Counted from the stretch's first letter, positions 1 through 12,100 are shown. The stretch: DNA of 64,000 nucleotides from Ornithodoros turicata (GCF_037126465.1 NC_088207.1:47550143-47614142); one strand, 5' to 3'. Translations and numbers: made by a program. Notes: generated by a model not told the origin, from the sequence alone.

Positions 1-1253
1 CCAACTGGGGTCTGGAGAAGTCTGATGAGGGGTTTCATCCGAAGGTACGTTCCAGTACATAGCCACTGGTGTTCCATCCGATCCGGTAATGGGCCTTCGC
101 AGTAGTTTTGGCAACGCTGCTTTCGGAACCTTAGAAAGCTTGCTGCTGTTCCAAATTCTGTTATCGTCTAGAAGGAACGAATTGTTGCTCCGTTTTTCGA
201 TGATCTTCCTGGGTTCGGAGTACTGGAGTTGACCTTTATAGATGTGTCCAGGAAGCTTGACACGCACAAAGTCGCCTGGTTCGAAGTGTTGTTGCTTTGC
301 GCTTCTTTTTTCATCAACGTAACCTTTAAGCCGGGCTTGTTTCTTCTCAATTCTTTCTCGGAGGCGATTCATTTCCGATGCTGGCTCGGTCAAAAATTTT
401 CGTGTTGGAAAACCGATGGTGTTTAGTCGTGTTCGTATGTCTCTTCCATGTAACAGAAAAGCTGGAGCTAGTCCCGTGGACGAGTGAGGTGTAGCACGAT
501 ACACCCGATGTATTCCAGTACGGCCTCTTTGATTGGACGGTTCTCTAACTGCGCCACTTGGACGAAACTTTTTAGTACCTTGTTGAACCTCTCGATCATG
601 CCATTTCCTTGTGGATGGTAGACTGAGGAGCGTATGTGGCGAATTCCTCGTTCTTGGAGAAAAGCACGAAACTCGTGGGAAATGAATTGGCAGCCGTTAT
701 CAGTCAGAATTTCAACGGGGTAGCCTTCCCTGCTGAAGATTTGGCGCAGAAACCCGATAACAGTTGCAGTTGTGACTGTATTCGAAAAGAACAGTTCGGG
801 CCACCGACTTTGGTAGTCTATCAAGGTGATCATGTACCGGCAGTTCTGTGGGGCCTTTTCAAAAGGACCAACAACGTCCATGCTGACTTTTTCCCAAGGT
901 CCCTCTGGAAGTTTCACAGGAGTGAGTGGAGCAGGTGCCGTCTTCGCGGACTTGTCCGCTGTTTGGCATATGTCGCAGCCCCGGATAGCAGATTCAACGT
1001 TGCTGTCCATCGCAGGCCACCAGTACAGTTGACGCAAGCGCTGCTTTGTACGCACTATGCCCGGATGTGCCTCATGCGCCAGGCCAATTACCCTTGACAC
1101 TAACGCAGGTGGCACAACAATCCTATCCCCGCGCAGCAGTAGTCCATCAACTTCTGACAGCTCCGTGCGAACCTTAAAGAACGGCACAGCGTTGACTCGA
1201 AGAGCCGCTTTCGAAGGCCATTCTCCTCGTATGTAGCGCAGAACGTCCTGCAT
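1..1253 (-). pseudogene. gypsy pol: integrase and C-terminal tail
   Basis: The stretch from 1253 down to 468 encodes 261 residues. It has an H2C2 zinc-binding N-terminus (HEAHPGIVRTKQ, then CDICQ), followed by the integrase core with all three acidic residues in context: MDVVGPF, LTDNGCQF and GMIERFN. Downstream the frame shifts. From about 350 to 250 the minus strand reads HFEPGDFVRVKLPG, the SH3-like C-terminal module common in gypsy integrases. The catalytic triad is complete, but the frameshift near 470 separates core and tail. The upstream end at 1254-1356 joins directly to RNase H sequence with the usual connection region missing, so a deletion lies there. The flanks of that deletion carry a direct repeat, GATTATGTGTTTA. 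Confidence 0.9.
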
Positions 1254-1356
1254 TACTGAGTCGGAAGTTGTCTCACGCTGGAGCTGCTCCTTTGAGATGC
1301 ATTCTGTGACGACGCACTGATTATGTGTTTACACACACACGCGATTGATTATGTGT

Positions 1357-2653
1357 TTAATGGCACAAAGGCAACAAAGGCGTCTGAAGGGCTTGGTGAT
1401 CAGTCTCTAATGTGAACGGACGACCCCAAAGGTATACATGCCAGTGTTCAAGTGCCCAAATGCATGCGAGGGCCTCTCTTTCTCCAGCTGAGTATTTCTG
1501 TTCCTGGGGAGTTAACGCCCGGGATGCGAAGGACACCGTGCGGAAGATGGTGCCATCCCGCTGACGCAAAACAGCACCAAGCCCATAAGCGGAGGCGTCT
1601 GTAGTGACGGCACAGGTAATGCTGGCTCGAACATGCTGAGGGCTGAACATGTGGAGATGAGTCTTTTAACCTTCTCAAAACTTTCTTGAGCTTGTGGATT
1701 CCAGTGGAAAGCGTCTGCGCCTCGCAGCAGTTCACGCAGAGGTTCCACCACATCTGCATAATTCTTTATGAATTTGGCGTAGTGGCCACTCATTCCCAGA
1801 AATGACCTCAGTGTACGTAAATCTGATGGTGCTGGGGCTTCTAAAATAGCTTTGACGTTGGTCTCGAGTGGAAACATTTTCCTTCCTATACTGTGTGACC
1901 GATAAAAGAGAGCTCGTTGACGCCAAAAACGCACTTGTGATTTAACCGTAACCCTGCATCAGAGATCCGTTGCAAAATTGAACGCAGATCCTGTTCATGC
2001 TCTTCTTCATTCTTCCCAAATATGATGATATCCTCCAGATAGTGTAACGCCCCTGTACATCCTTTCAGCACATTAGCCAAAAGCTTCTGAAATGCAGATG
2101 GCGCGGAGGCCAGCCCGAAGCACAATCTCTTGTACCGGAATAGCCCTTCGTGCGTTATAAACGCAGTGAGATCTCTGCTCTCTTCGGCCAGTAAGAGCTG
2201 GTGGTATGCTGCTGTTAAGTCCAACTTGGAAAATATCTTTGCACCGGATAACTTGTTCAGCAGCTCTTCCATATTCGGCAATGGGTAGCAATCTGGCACG
2301 ACAGCTTTGTTTGGCGCCCGCAGATCTACGCATAGCCTGATCCGACCATCCTTTTTCTTGGCCACGACAAGTGGCGATACCCACGGCGATGCATCAATAG
2401 CCTCAATGACGTCCATATCCAGCAGTTTCTTTAGTTCTTTAGACACATCGTCACGTATCTGTAGGGGTAGCCTTCGGAGCTTAGTAGTTGTAGGCTGCAC
2501 GTCTGTCCGTACTTTGACTTTGTGCTCGTAGCCTTTGGCTAGGCCCAGCTCCGGTGAAAACAGGTTCGCAGACTCGCACTTTGCTATTCGCTCGCTGGCA
2601 CCGGTTGTATCTGCTGTCTCCAGGCACTGTAAGAGTGCCCCGTCAATCCGCAA
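1357..2653 (-). pseudogene. gypsy pol: reverse transcriptase and RNase H
   Basis: The RT palm and fingers run from 2653 to 1886 (PWVSPLVVAKKKDGRIRLCV, FSKLDLTAAYHQ, FGLASAPSAF). The active-site box reads HYLEDIIIFG, where the family has YxDD, so the first catalytic Asp is Glu. A frameshift near 1900 moves to the thumb and tether (LRTLRSFLGMSGHYAKF). A second shift near 1645 leads to RNase H, with TTDASAYGLGAVL and SAGEREALACIWALEHWHVY and ending LETDHQALQ. RNase H keeps the first Asp, the Glu and the second Asp. With the YLED change and two frameshifts this copy should be dead. Whether Glu arose before or after insertion cannot be seen here. Confidence 0.9.
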
Positions 2654-2726
2654 GTCTAGCGCAGCAACTGCGTCGAGCCCCTATAGCGTCGTTCCATGAT
2701 GTACGACGTAAAAGGGAAGGGTCGCG

Positions 2727-3859
2727 CTACGTGTCTTGTACTTGACAGGTAGGATGACGCACCCTCGCACTGGGATCTCTTTCCTCGAATAGTCGTGAAG
2801 TTCGTGACGCAGGCTGCAGGGTGAACTTCTTGGCGTATGTGGACTGATAGACAACCGACGAAATTATGGAAACTGACGAGCCCGTGTCTATTAAAAACGT
2901 GACGTCCTTTCCATCGGCTTCTGCTGTAATGTGGATAGCCTTCGCCGCAGATGATTGTACTTCCAATAGTATTGCAGGTTCTGTCCTGGACGGGTAATCC
3001 TCGTGATGTGCGCCTTCAGTTACGACTTCGCGAGTGGCACCGCGTTGCTGCTTTTTTGCACCTCGGCATACGGCTCCGAAATGCCCAATTTTCTTGCACT
3101 TAAAACATTCTTTGTACCTGGCTTTGCATTCCTGCGAGTTGGCCAGATGGTACGGTGAACCACAACGAAAGCAAGTAGTTGCATTCTTCCCTTGAGCTTG
3201 GGGCTTGGGAGTTGCGGGCTTGCCAGCCGATCTCTTGAACGGCTTCTTGAACACTTTTTCAACCGCAGCTGTGTTCTCCTGCAAGATCCGCTGGGTTTCC
3301 TTGCGGCTCTGCTCAACATGACTCGCGATCTGTGTAGCCCTTTCCAAAGTAAGTGTTGATCCTTCCAGTAGAAGTCGCTCGCGTACTTGGGGCAGGAGGG
3401 CCTTGTCCACAAGTTGGTCCCGTAGCGTTTCGTCAAGCATGGTCCCGTAATTGCAGGTAATGGCGAGACCTCGAAGAGCAGTCACGTATTCCGCGATACT
3501 TTCGTCCGGCAGCTGAGAACGCTGACGGAATTTCCTGCGCTCCACCATAACGTTATAATTCTCGGCATACCGCTTTTCAAGTGTTGCCAAAGCTTCTTTA
3601 TACACATTTACTGTGGCTGTGGTGGAGTCTCCGCTGCTTTGTTCCGACGGTACGGCAGGAACTGACAACGTGTAGAAAATTCTTTGTCCTTCCGTCCCAA
3701 GAGCATGAAGGAGCATTGCCTTTTGACGATCGGGCCTGTAGGATATTCCGTGGCAAGCATATAATTATCGAACATCCGCCGCCATTGACTCCATGGAACG
3801 TGAGGCTTGCCCGGTCGCTCAAGAAACGGCGGCACAGCAGGAAGTCCGGGGAAGCTCAT
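2727..3859 (-). pseudogene. gypsy gag and protease
   Basis: The N-terminus starts at 3859 (MSFPGLPAVPPFLERPGK) and is shifted out of frame near 3610-3700 from the rest, which runs from 3716 to 2727. The middle is charged and helical (capsid-like), followed by a Lys/Pro-rich linker. Two CCHC knuckles follow, CFRCGSPYHLANSQEC (spacing slightly unusual) and CFKCKKIGHFGAVC, which bind RNA during particle assembly. The aspartic protease follows in the same frame with FLIDTGSSVSII (catalytic DTG). The frame then breaks at 2727 before RT. The single frame for gag and protease suggests the original element made a Gag-Pro fusion. Confidence 0.88.
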
Positions 3860-3920
3860 GACGTTTAGAAAGTAACGTTGGCGAATGAGTCCTCAATCCA
3901 AAAACATCTGGCAGAAGGTA

Positions 3921-3940
3921 GGTTCTTCCCGACGTCGCCA
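3921..3940 (-). promoter_or_regulatory. primer-binding site of the gypsy element
   Basis: Read on the minus strand, the sequence just inside the LTR is TGGCGACGTCGGGAAG, three bases after the LTR-ending CA. A TGG start right after the 5' LTR is the usual layout for a tRNA-primed element. I did not assign the tRNA. Confidence 0.6.
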
Positions 3941-3943
3941 AAA

Positions 3944-4065
3944 TGTTGTGTCCGCTCAGCCAGACATCCCATTCCAGAATCCTTTATTGATAGCGATCCC
4001 CATGGTGCTTCCTACACTCGCGCGCTATCGTCTCTGCGCGACACCACACATATGTCTGTCAGCGT
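3944..4065 (-). repeat. 5' LTR of the left gypsy element (outer end uncertain)
   Basis: The inner end is CA (TG on the plus strand at 3944). The minus-strand sequence holds AATAAAGG, a likely polyadenylation signal, about 45 bases before the end. The outer boundary is placed where SINE-like sequence begins (about 4066). The partner LTR is outside the window, so the exact length cannot be measured. Confidence 0.5.
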
Positions 4066-4162
4066 TTGAGGAAAACCCAGGAAAAAGCCCAGACAGCACA
4101 GCCGGCACAGAGATTCGAACCCGGGTACCTCTCAGTCTCGACGTGACATGGCGTGGCATCAT
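4066..4162 (-). repeat. SINE-A fragment (tRNA-derived head)
   Basis: The minus strand carries an RNA polymerase III box-B-like GGGTTCGAATCTC followed by the GCCGGC...GGTTTTCC body shared with the copies at 23488-23777 and 28055-28354. Only the head and the first part of the body remain. Confidence 0.65.
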
Positions 4163-4374
4163 CATCATCATCGTCATCAAGGAGAAAATTCATGACACAG
4201 CTGATGCGGCTCTGTTCGAGAGAGGGCTGGCAGCATTGCCCGAAAAGTCACAATGCACGGTTTGCATTCCCCGTGGGAAAGTACGGCAGCAAAGATTTCC
4301 CTATAGTCACAGCAACTCCCATTCCAAGATGAGAGACATGAAAATATCTTGGCGTCACTGATAGCGCATTACTC

Positions 4375-4491
4375 TGGTGTAAGTAAGCCTAGCCATCTGT
4401 CTGACCGTTCCTTTTTCTCTTTCCTTCCCTTTTATTTTTTCCCAACATCAATATCATTCTTCTTCTCTTTTAATAAACATGTATCCCCCCT
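4375..4491 (+). mobile_element. 5'-truncated LINE tail ending in poly-C
   Basis: A short piece begins near AGCCTAGCCATCTGTCTGACC, passes through a T/C-rich tract, and ends TTTAATAAACATGTATCCCCCC. The same layout (GGCTGACCTTTCC, pyrimidine tract, AATAAA-like motif, C run) recurs at seven other places in the window, two of them attached to LINE coding sequence (36129-36670 and 42257-42897). The start is approximate. Confidence 0.5.
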
Positions 4492-4554
4492 AACCATCTG
4501 CAAAGAAAAGAAAACGCTCAATTTACTCCGAACAATCAGCGGAAAAGTATGACG

Positions 4555-5500
4555 GGGCTGCAATACACGGTCGCTGCTCACACTACACAGAGCCCTCATT
4601 TTATCACTATCCTATACGTGACGCCGTACGTAGACCTTGTCACAGTGGCAGGCCCTTGAGCATCTTCATTGTGCCGGAATAAGAACTGCGCTTGGTCTAC
4701 CTAGTTTCTCTATAGTGTCACCCAAACATACCTGGAAGTAAAAGAAAAGCCCGTCAGCATCCAGCCGGAGCTCAGAGGGCTCCGATTTTTGGATAACGTG
4801 GTAACGTCTGGAAGAAAGCGTAACCTCTTCACCGACCTCGAACAAAGGTCACACACATCCCTATAGGACTCCTGGCTAGCCTATACGCCACCAGCTACAT
4901 GGTCTAGAGTGAGGGCACGCATTGGCACCCTGCTATACATACGCCGCCATGGCGTGGGCTAGTGCTCGTTGCAACGCTTCACATCCCAGGCTTACGGGAA
5001 AAGGGACAGTCCAGCCCACTGGAAGCAAGAATGGCGACAGAAAACCCCACATGTGACATCTACCACTCGCATACTTTAGTATTTACAGATGGCTCCATCG
5101 ACGACCGTGCCAGAAGCTCTACTGGTGAATACTGCATCACATCAATGGACGTGGCTTGATAAGGGAGATAACACGTTACCCGGTATCCTTTACGACTGCC
5201 GAACTCCTGGGTCTTTTACGCGCAGCTGCTGTGATCCAAATGCGTGGAATAGCTAAGGTAATTTTACTTACGGACTCGAGAAGTGCCCTGTGGAATGTGA
5301 TGAACCCCATGTACGATAGCATCTTAGTGCGTTGTATCAGAAGATCATGTGCAGAGCATAGAATAATCGGAGGAGATCTTCTTCCAGTGGATCCCGTCTC
5401 ACGTCGGTCCCAGAGGCAACGAAAGAGTGGATCAGTTAGCATCCTCAGTACACCTGAGGTGCAGCCCCTGCTTACAAGTTCCGGGTGACACCGACAGAAA
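4555..5500 (+). pseudogene. LINE ORF2 C-terminal half with RNase H, decayed
   Basis: Frame-jumping translation gives a post-RT segment (GIRTALGLPSFSI) at about 4680-4710. RNase H pieces follow: LVFTDGSIDDRA at about 5070-5110, TTAELLGLLRAAAVIQMRG at about 5190-5250, ILLTDSRSALW at about 5260-5295, and the end near 5400 (a SHVG-like motif and GNERVDQLAS in shifted frames). These match the D-E-D layout of RNase H domains in I, LOA or R1-type LINEs. There is a stop at 5157 and several frameshifts. No 3' tail is clear, because the end merges into a different repeat near 5560. Confidence 0.65.
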
Positions 5501-5565
5501 AATGGCCGTTAAACAGCTAGTTGAAATACTCACCCTGGGATACGTGACCTCATGTAATATCATCC

Positions 5566-5640
5566 GACCTCTTCTTCCCATGAATGGCCGAATAAGGTCG
5601 AAACAGCTGTCCACCTGCAGGTGTGGCGAAGTTCGGGTCA
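5566..5640 (+). repeat. diverged fragment of the Penelope-like array unit
   Basis: The plus strand reads GGCCGAATAAGGTCGAAACA, then GCTGTCC and, after a short palindrome (CACCTGCAGGTG), GTGTGGCG. This follows the minus-strand sequence of the tandem units at 33518-34675 (AAGGCCGAAACAGCTGTCC...GGTGTGGCGACG) with a different hairpin in the middle. It is probably a 3' remnant of a related element. Confidence 0.5.
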
Positions 5641-6224
5641 AGATTTACGGTAGAAAAATTTTAATGAACTTTTAAGGTTGTTTACGGAAGCCCCTCGTTT
5701 TTATGGTTTGAGCTGACACACCTTACGTCCCGGCGTCGGGAAAGTGGCGCCCCCATCGCCCGGCAGCAGCCGCAGTAGCTCCCCTGCACTTACGGTTGGG
5801 TCGCCGCAGGAGGGAGACCCCCACGTATAGCTGCGCGTGGCTTTCCCGTGTCTGGGGAAAAGGACATCCTGGCGGTTGAGTGGACCTGGAGGTTGTTTAG
5901 GACCCTTCGGGGCCCCTCCGGGAAAGCAACACACCGCTTTGGCCCCTGCTTCCCATAGGCGGGTGGTCCTGGAAGGCCCGGCCAGGAATATTCAGCTAGT
6001 CGCCATCTCCCCTTTCCTTACTTTCCCTTTCATCTCCTCCTCCTCTCTTACCTTATTCACCCTCTCTGGCTGCAAGGGTCAACCTTGGGCAGTACTTTCA
6101 GTCTCTCGTTGAAGCTGCACTTGGGTATAGTGCAGAAGGATGTGTTAGTGTGCGGAGCAGGTTTCCTTGGTCGGGGTCGGTGGTGGCCGACACACCTACT
6201 GCACTGAATACCACATATTCTTAC

Positions 6225-7421
6225 ATGGACAATCAAACTCCCAAAGGCGCGATCGGCCTCCCAAAAGAAGCTGCAACGAAGTACTCACCATGAATTTCCT
6301 TAATGTCACTGAAGAACCCTGGTTCCCAAAGTATCTAATTATACATTCAGAAGACCAAGACTGCCCACTCGAAAAAATTCCTCCATTTCTGACTGCAAAG
6401 GCTCTGGAACAGTTAATTGGGAAATCGTATGATGCCAAAAAGCTGAGAACAGGTGACATCCAGGTTAAAGTGCAGCCCTTCAGTCACTGAAGAAAATTGG
6501 CGATGCTGCTGTATCTGTTAAGGCACATCGCACTCTTAACATTGTAAAAGGCGTGATTTCTGTGGACGAATTGCTCCCATGCTCAGATTCTGAAATAGAA
6601 GAAGGCTTAAAAGATCAAGGAGTCGTGCTTGCAAAAGAATGCGCAGGGAAGGAAAGGAAATCCCAACTAAGCGTGTAGCCCTGTCTTTTCAGCTTCATAC
6701 ACTTCCTTCTTCGTTGAAGGCAGGATACATCAACTGCCAAGTAAGAGCATATGTTCCTAGCCCAAGGCGCTGCTTTAAATGCCAGCACTTTGGACACAGC
6801 TCGCAAATCTGCAGGGGACATGCAACATGCCCAAAATGCGCAGAGAAAGAACACGCACCAGAGCCTTGCCAGAACAATCTAACATGTGCAAACTGTCGCG
6901 GCGACCACCCCGTCTACTCCAGGTCGTGCCCCCGATTTCAGGAAGAAAAAGAAATCTTAAAAATAAAGACAGAGGAAAACATTACATATAAAGCAGCTAA
7001 GACACAACTGGAATTCCAGAAAAAAGGCACTTTCTCCGAAGTGGTGCGCAGGGGAGTGGCACCACTCGGAGTATCTGTGGAGACCCAGACTCCTGGACAT
7101 CCACTCCACACTCCCCAAAGAAAAGAGAGGGCCACGGAAGTGTCCCCTCAGGCTGGCCAAACCGCCAGCCCAAACAGGATGGCAGCAGCCTCATCAGAGG
7201 TTGCTGGCCCCCCTTCTGTTTGGGACGAGATTACAAGCTATCCGTCCCAAGCCATGACAATGGAAGTTGACGACGACGACCGCTCATCACAGAAGTCGTC
7301 GTCGAGTCTTCCAGCTGATTCTTCTCACGGGAAGGACAAGCGGGAGAAGTCAGGTGGTAGAGGTAGAGGAAAGCATAAGGAGCAGCAGAAAGTACCCCCA
7401 CCAAGAATACAGGCTCCATAA
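6225..7421 (+). pseudogene. LINE ORF1, Gag-like nucleic-acid chaperone
   Basis: An ATG at 6225 opens with MDNQTPKGAIGLPKEAATKY. Frames then shift near 6290, 6480 and 6640. The last part (6639-7421) is one open frame of 260 residues. Its core holds three zinc knuckles in a row: CFKCQHFGHSSQIC, CPKCAEKEHAPEPC and CANCRGDHPVYSRSC. A preceding segment, GKEIPTKRVALSF, is typical of RRM-linked ORF1 proteins. The C-terminus is low-complexity and charged (an acidic DDDD stretch, Ser-rich, then Lys/Gly-rich). ORF1 proteins bind the LINE RNA and help form the RNP. It ends 84 bases before the ORF2 start. Confidence 0.85.
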
Positions 7422-7829
7422 AACCATGCAAAGACAACGCAAGATTACATAAAACACACACACTACACAATGCAGGTGTTCCTTTTCCTCCTCCTAGTTA
7501 TCCTAATGAATCCTAGCAATATCCTTCAGTGGAATTGCCGAGGGCTGCTCACAAACATAGATTATGTTCACTATCTCTGTGACACACACAATGCCGCCTG
7601 TATTTGCTCGCAGGAAACTTATCTGAACCCCTGTAACCCTAATCCATTCAGACAGTGGAATATGTTTAGGAAGTACCGATCCAACACAGCACGGGCTTCT
7701 GGAGGTGTTGCAGTTCTGACACGAAAACACCTTCCTGCAAGGCGCATTCCACTAAACACAACACTTGAGGCTGTTGCTATTCAGGTTTTTATTTACATAA
7801 GTACCCTACAGCGCCGGAGCATTAGTGTA

Positions 7830-9150
7830 GGGTGTGTAGGCATAGAAAAATGTTACTAACTATGTATCAGAAGAATGAATAACAATAATAAACACCAAAT
7901 GCAACAATAATTCAAATTCAATAATAATCCTCATAATTGATAAACTTCAAGTACAAAAATATTCCAAATGTATAACGGCCAAAACACAAAAGAAAAGCAA
8001 CCTCCGAGTAAGTCTTGCAATGATTCACTTTTTTTTTTTCCATACGGTTATCCAGTGAGGGTAAAGTTCGGGGCATTCGCAGAATGTTCCTGGTCCGGAG
8101 TGGAAAATGCGTGAGTGGGAAGCTTGTTCCATTCCTCAATCGTTAGGGGAAAGAATGATTTTTGGAAAACTGTTGTTTTGGTGTCGTAAGGCCTTATCTT
8201 ATATAAATGATCATGTCTGTGCGAAGTATAATGTGGTTGAAACATGTATTTGTCACGAGGTACACCATTTTTGTTGTTATAGATATCCCAAAGTAATTTC
8301 AATCGAGCTTGCCTTCTTCGCATTTCCAAAGAAGGCCACCCTAGTTCCGATACTAATATGCTTGATCGGATGAACGGGGAAATTTCATTAAGAACGAACC
8401 TTGCTGCTCTCTTTTGAATTTTTTCTAGTTTTTCGCTTAATGAAGAAGACGGGGAATCCCAAACAGGTGACGCGTACTCTAAGATTGGGCGTACGTATGT
8501 TTTGTATACGCACTCTTTAGTTTCTCTTGGAGTACCCTTAAGATTCCTACGATAAAAATTTAAAGCTCTATTGGCTTTGTTAAATACGTTATTTACGTGA
8601 CTAGTCCATTTCAGGTCGCAAGAGAATAAAACTCCTAAGTACCTGAACTCTTCAACAGCTTGCAAGGTGTTGTTATTTAATGTGTACGCGTGCGGTTCTC
8701 GTTTGCACTGGAAATGTAGCACCTTGCATTTGTCGACATTTAAGGACATGCCCCACTTCTCGCACCATTGACATATCTTATCTAGATCTATCTGCCAGCT
8801 TGTTATGTCTTCGTCAGATTTGATCGTTCGATATAGTACGCAGTCGTCAGCAAATAATCTTATTTCAGACGATACTTGTTGACCTATGTCGTTGATGAAA
8901 ACAAGAAATAATAGTGGGTCTAGGACAGAGCCCCGGGGCACACCAGATGTTACGCTTATGCGTCGAGACACTTTTCCCTTGTATACAACAGCTTGCTCTC
9001 TTGAAGAGAGGTAGTCCATTAGCCAATTATAAACAGGGCGATCCAACTGAAGAGTAGACAATTTGAGAATTAATAGTGAATGGGGTACGGTATCGAACGC
9101 TTTCCTAAAATCTAGGAAAACAGATTTGTCTCGATAATGTAATAAATGTA
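7830..9150 (-). mobile_element. 5'-truncated CR1-like LINE inserted in the I-like LINE
   Basis: The insertion splits the host endonuclease between ISV (ending 7829) and CSLYLPPS (starting 9151). The four bases TGTA at 7826-7829 recur at 9147-9150 and look like a TSD. The minus strand carries the end of an ORF2 with CR1-type RT motifs, a 3' UTR of about 220 bp, and an AT-rich simple tail (AATAACAATAATAAAC on the plus strand near 7877). The element is truncated inside RT, as is usual for CR1 copies. Confidence 0.85.
8048..9150 (-). pseudogene. CR1-like ORF2 fragment: reverse transcriptase C-terminal part
   Basis: The fragment is open from the insertion edge to a stop at 8048. Motifs in order: VFLDFRKAFDTVPHS, VTSGVPRGSVLDPLLFLVF, LFADDCVLYR (active-site ADD), WGMSLNVDKCKVLHF, RYLGVLFSCDLKW, an ILEYASPVWD thumb segment, and FFPLTIEEWNKLP near the end, a hallmark of the CR1/L2 group C-terminus. 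No internal stop or frameshift is present, unlike the host LINE, so this insertion looks younger. It lacks the endonuclease and the N-terminal half of RT, so it has no independent function. Confidence 0.85.
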
Positions 9151-12100
9151 TGTTCTCTTTATCTTCCACCTTCGATAGCTGTTGAACAGAAACAAATAGA
9201 AGATATTTTGGACCAGCTTCCCTCACCGTTCATCCTGCTTGGGGATTTCAATGCACATAACATCTTGTGGGGGAGCCAAAAAACCGATAGTTGTGGGAGA
9301 ATGTTGGAACGAGTCCTCCTTGCAAGGCCTGTCTGCTTACTAAATACGGGATTGCCAACATATGTAAACTCTACATCAAGGTGTTTTTCCGCAATAGACA
9401 TCTCATTGTGCAGTTCTTCTCTTTTCCACTGCGTGGACTGGAGAGTTGAACAGAATCCCCGAGGTAGCGACCATTTTCCGGTCATTATTAAATTGCATGG
9501 TTACACCAACAACATAAAAACACGTCCACCACGGTGGAAATTACAACAGGCAAATTGGGACATATTTGAAAGAAAAGCAAATTTCCCGTCTTCTGCTTTT
9601 CAGGGTTTGAATGTTGAGGAGGCAAATAAGTTGATCACTCATACAATTATAAATGCCGCTGAGCAGTCCATTCCGCAAACATCTGGCCGACTCCCCAAGC
9701 GCTCCAAGCCTTGGTGGACGAGCGATTGTGGAAGCACGCGCAAAGAACAAAACCGGGCGTGGGGTGTCTTTCGACGGCACCCCACTCCAACAAACGTAAT
9801 TGCTTTCAGGAGAGCTCGGGCGAAAGCACGTTGGACGCGAAGGCAAGCAAAGAAAGAGTCTTGGAGAAATTTCGTATCATCCTTAAATAGTACCACTCCA
9901 TCAAAAGTAATATGGGACAGACTAAAGAAAATCAAGGGCGACTATACAAGCTTCTGTGTGCCATTGTTACAAATAAATGGTACCGTGTGTCAAAGTTTGG
10001 AGGAGCCGGCCAATGCCCTCGGGGAACATTTCCAACAAGTGTCAAGTTCATCCCATTACAGCAGAGATTTCTTAAAGATTAAATCATTTGCTGAAAGGCA
10101 AACACTTGATAGTGGGTTAGATGGGTGTGGTTACAACTCACCTTTTTCAGTGGCGGAGCTACAAAGGGCTCTGTCATCCCCTAAAAACTCAGCACCTGGA
10201 CCTGTTCGCATAGTGTACTCCAAGCTTAAACATCTGTCTTTAACTTCATTAAATTCTCTCCTGGATTTCTTCAATATTGTCTGGCGAGAAGGTTGTCTCC
10301 CCTCTGGCTGGAAGGAGGCAATCATAGTTCCACTGCTGAAGCCAGGAAAAGATCCCTCGCACCCGTGCAGTTACCGACCCATAGCGCTGACAAGTTGTCT
10401 GGGGAAGACCATTGAGCGCATGGTCAACAACCGTCTTATGTATTTTCTAGAAGAAAATGATTGTTTAGATAAATATCAGTGTGGCTTTAGAGCTGCGTGC
10501 TCAACACTCGACCAACTTTTGCGTTTGGAGACTACCATTAAAGAAGCCTTCGTCAGGAAACAGCACTGTATGTCTGTGTTCTTCGATCTAGAGAAGGCAT
10601 ACGATACAGCATGGCGATATGGTATCCTTCGAGACTTGCATGCACTTGGTATACGTGGTAGAATGTTCTAATGTATTACCAATTTCCTACAGGGGAGAAC
10701 TTTCAGGGTACAAGTTGGGACAACACTATCTCGTGCATTCATCCAGGAAAATGGTGTCCCGCAGGGGTCTGTACATAGCGTGACCCTTCTCATCGTTAAA
10801 ATGAACTCTATAGCAGGTGTTACCCCCTTCATCAATCAAGTATTCGTTGTACGTCGACGATGTTCAGATTTCTTATTGCTCCTCTAACCTATCGGTGTGC
10901 GAACGTCAGCTACAGCTAACAATAAATAAGCTGGTTAGATGGTCTGAGGAAAATGGCTTCAAGTTCTCTCCCGACAAGACAGTTTGTGTTCGTTTCTCGA
11001 AGGTTCGGGGGATGTTCCCAGAGCCCACTCTTTCTATGTGCAACCAAAGTATAAGGGTGAAATCTGAACACAAATTCTTCGATCTCATTTTCGACGAAAA
11101 ACTGTCTTTCTCAGCTCACCTGAAAACTCTCAAGAAAAAATTCATAAAGTCTTTGAACATTTTAAAGGTACTCTCACACCGATCATGGGGCGCAGATAGC
11201 GATACATTACACCGGATCTATGTCTCCACTGTCCTTTCAAAACTTGATTACGGTTGTGTGGTGTATGGGTCAGCACGACCTTCTACTCTGAAAATGTTGG
11301 ACCCTGTACATCACCTGGGGCTGCGCCTGATCCTTGGAGCGTTCCGGACCTCGCCAGTCGAGAGCCTTTATGTAGAAGCCAATGAGTGGTCTCTTGAAAG
11401 GCGGCGGTTCTACCTGAGTGCGGCATATGCATTAAGGATTAGAGGCTACCCACAAAACCCGGCGATCCCTGCTATAAGAGACACACACAGCTCTTTTTGA
11501 ACAGACCTTCAGTGGTATTGCCATTTAGTATGCGCATGTCGCAGGAAATTGAGCACTATGGCTTTTCAGAATATAACGCAATGATCCTTGAGTGCAGCAA
11601 AAAAATCTCACCATGGCAACCTTATCCAAAATGTGATAAATCACTGACCAGATTCGACAAACGTGATACGCCAAGCATTGTATTGAAACAGGAATTTGAG
11701 CACCTAAGGGAAACCTTTGGCAGCCATATTGAATTCTACACTGATGTATCAAAAACAAATACCAGGGTTTCATGTGCTATGGTTACTGGAATAGTTACAC
11801 GTTCACTCCGTCTAAAGGGCGTCATGTCTATTTTTACTGCTGAAGTGTATGGAATAATTTTAGCCTTCAACTACATCCTACAATATCACATAAGATCCTC
11901 AGTAATATACACAGATTCTCTCAGTTCTCTGCAGGCTACTTGTAGCATACACCCCACTAAAAGCCTGGTAGTTGCTCGTGCAAGGAGCCTGGCAAGCACT
12001 ATAGCTAATGAGGCCTTCTGCTGGGTACCCAGTCATTTTGGGATACCTGGCAATGAACGAGCTGATCATGTTGCTACGGCTGCACTAACAAGTGACATAA

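Larger units (their letters stand above)
1..4065 (-). mobile_element. Ty3/gypsy LTR retrotransposon, Mag-like, decayed
   Basis: This is a gypsy element read right to left: 5' LTR (about 4065-3944), primer-binding site, gag with two zinc knuckles, protease, reverse transcriptase, RNase H, integrase and a basic C-terminal tail. The 3' LTR lies beyond the left edge of the window. The order protease-RT-RNase H-integrase is diagnostic of Ty3/gypsy. The coding region is broken by at least three frameshifts, by a deletion between RNase H and integrase, and by a changed catalytic residue in the RT, so it cannot be autonomous. Assignment to the Mag lineage rests on the two CCHC knuckles and the general RT style and is tentative. 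Confidence 0.9.
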
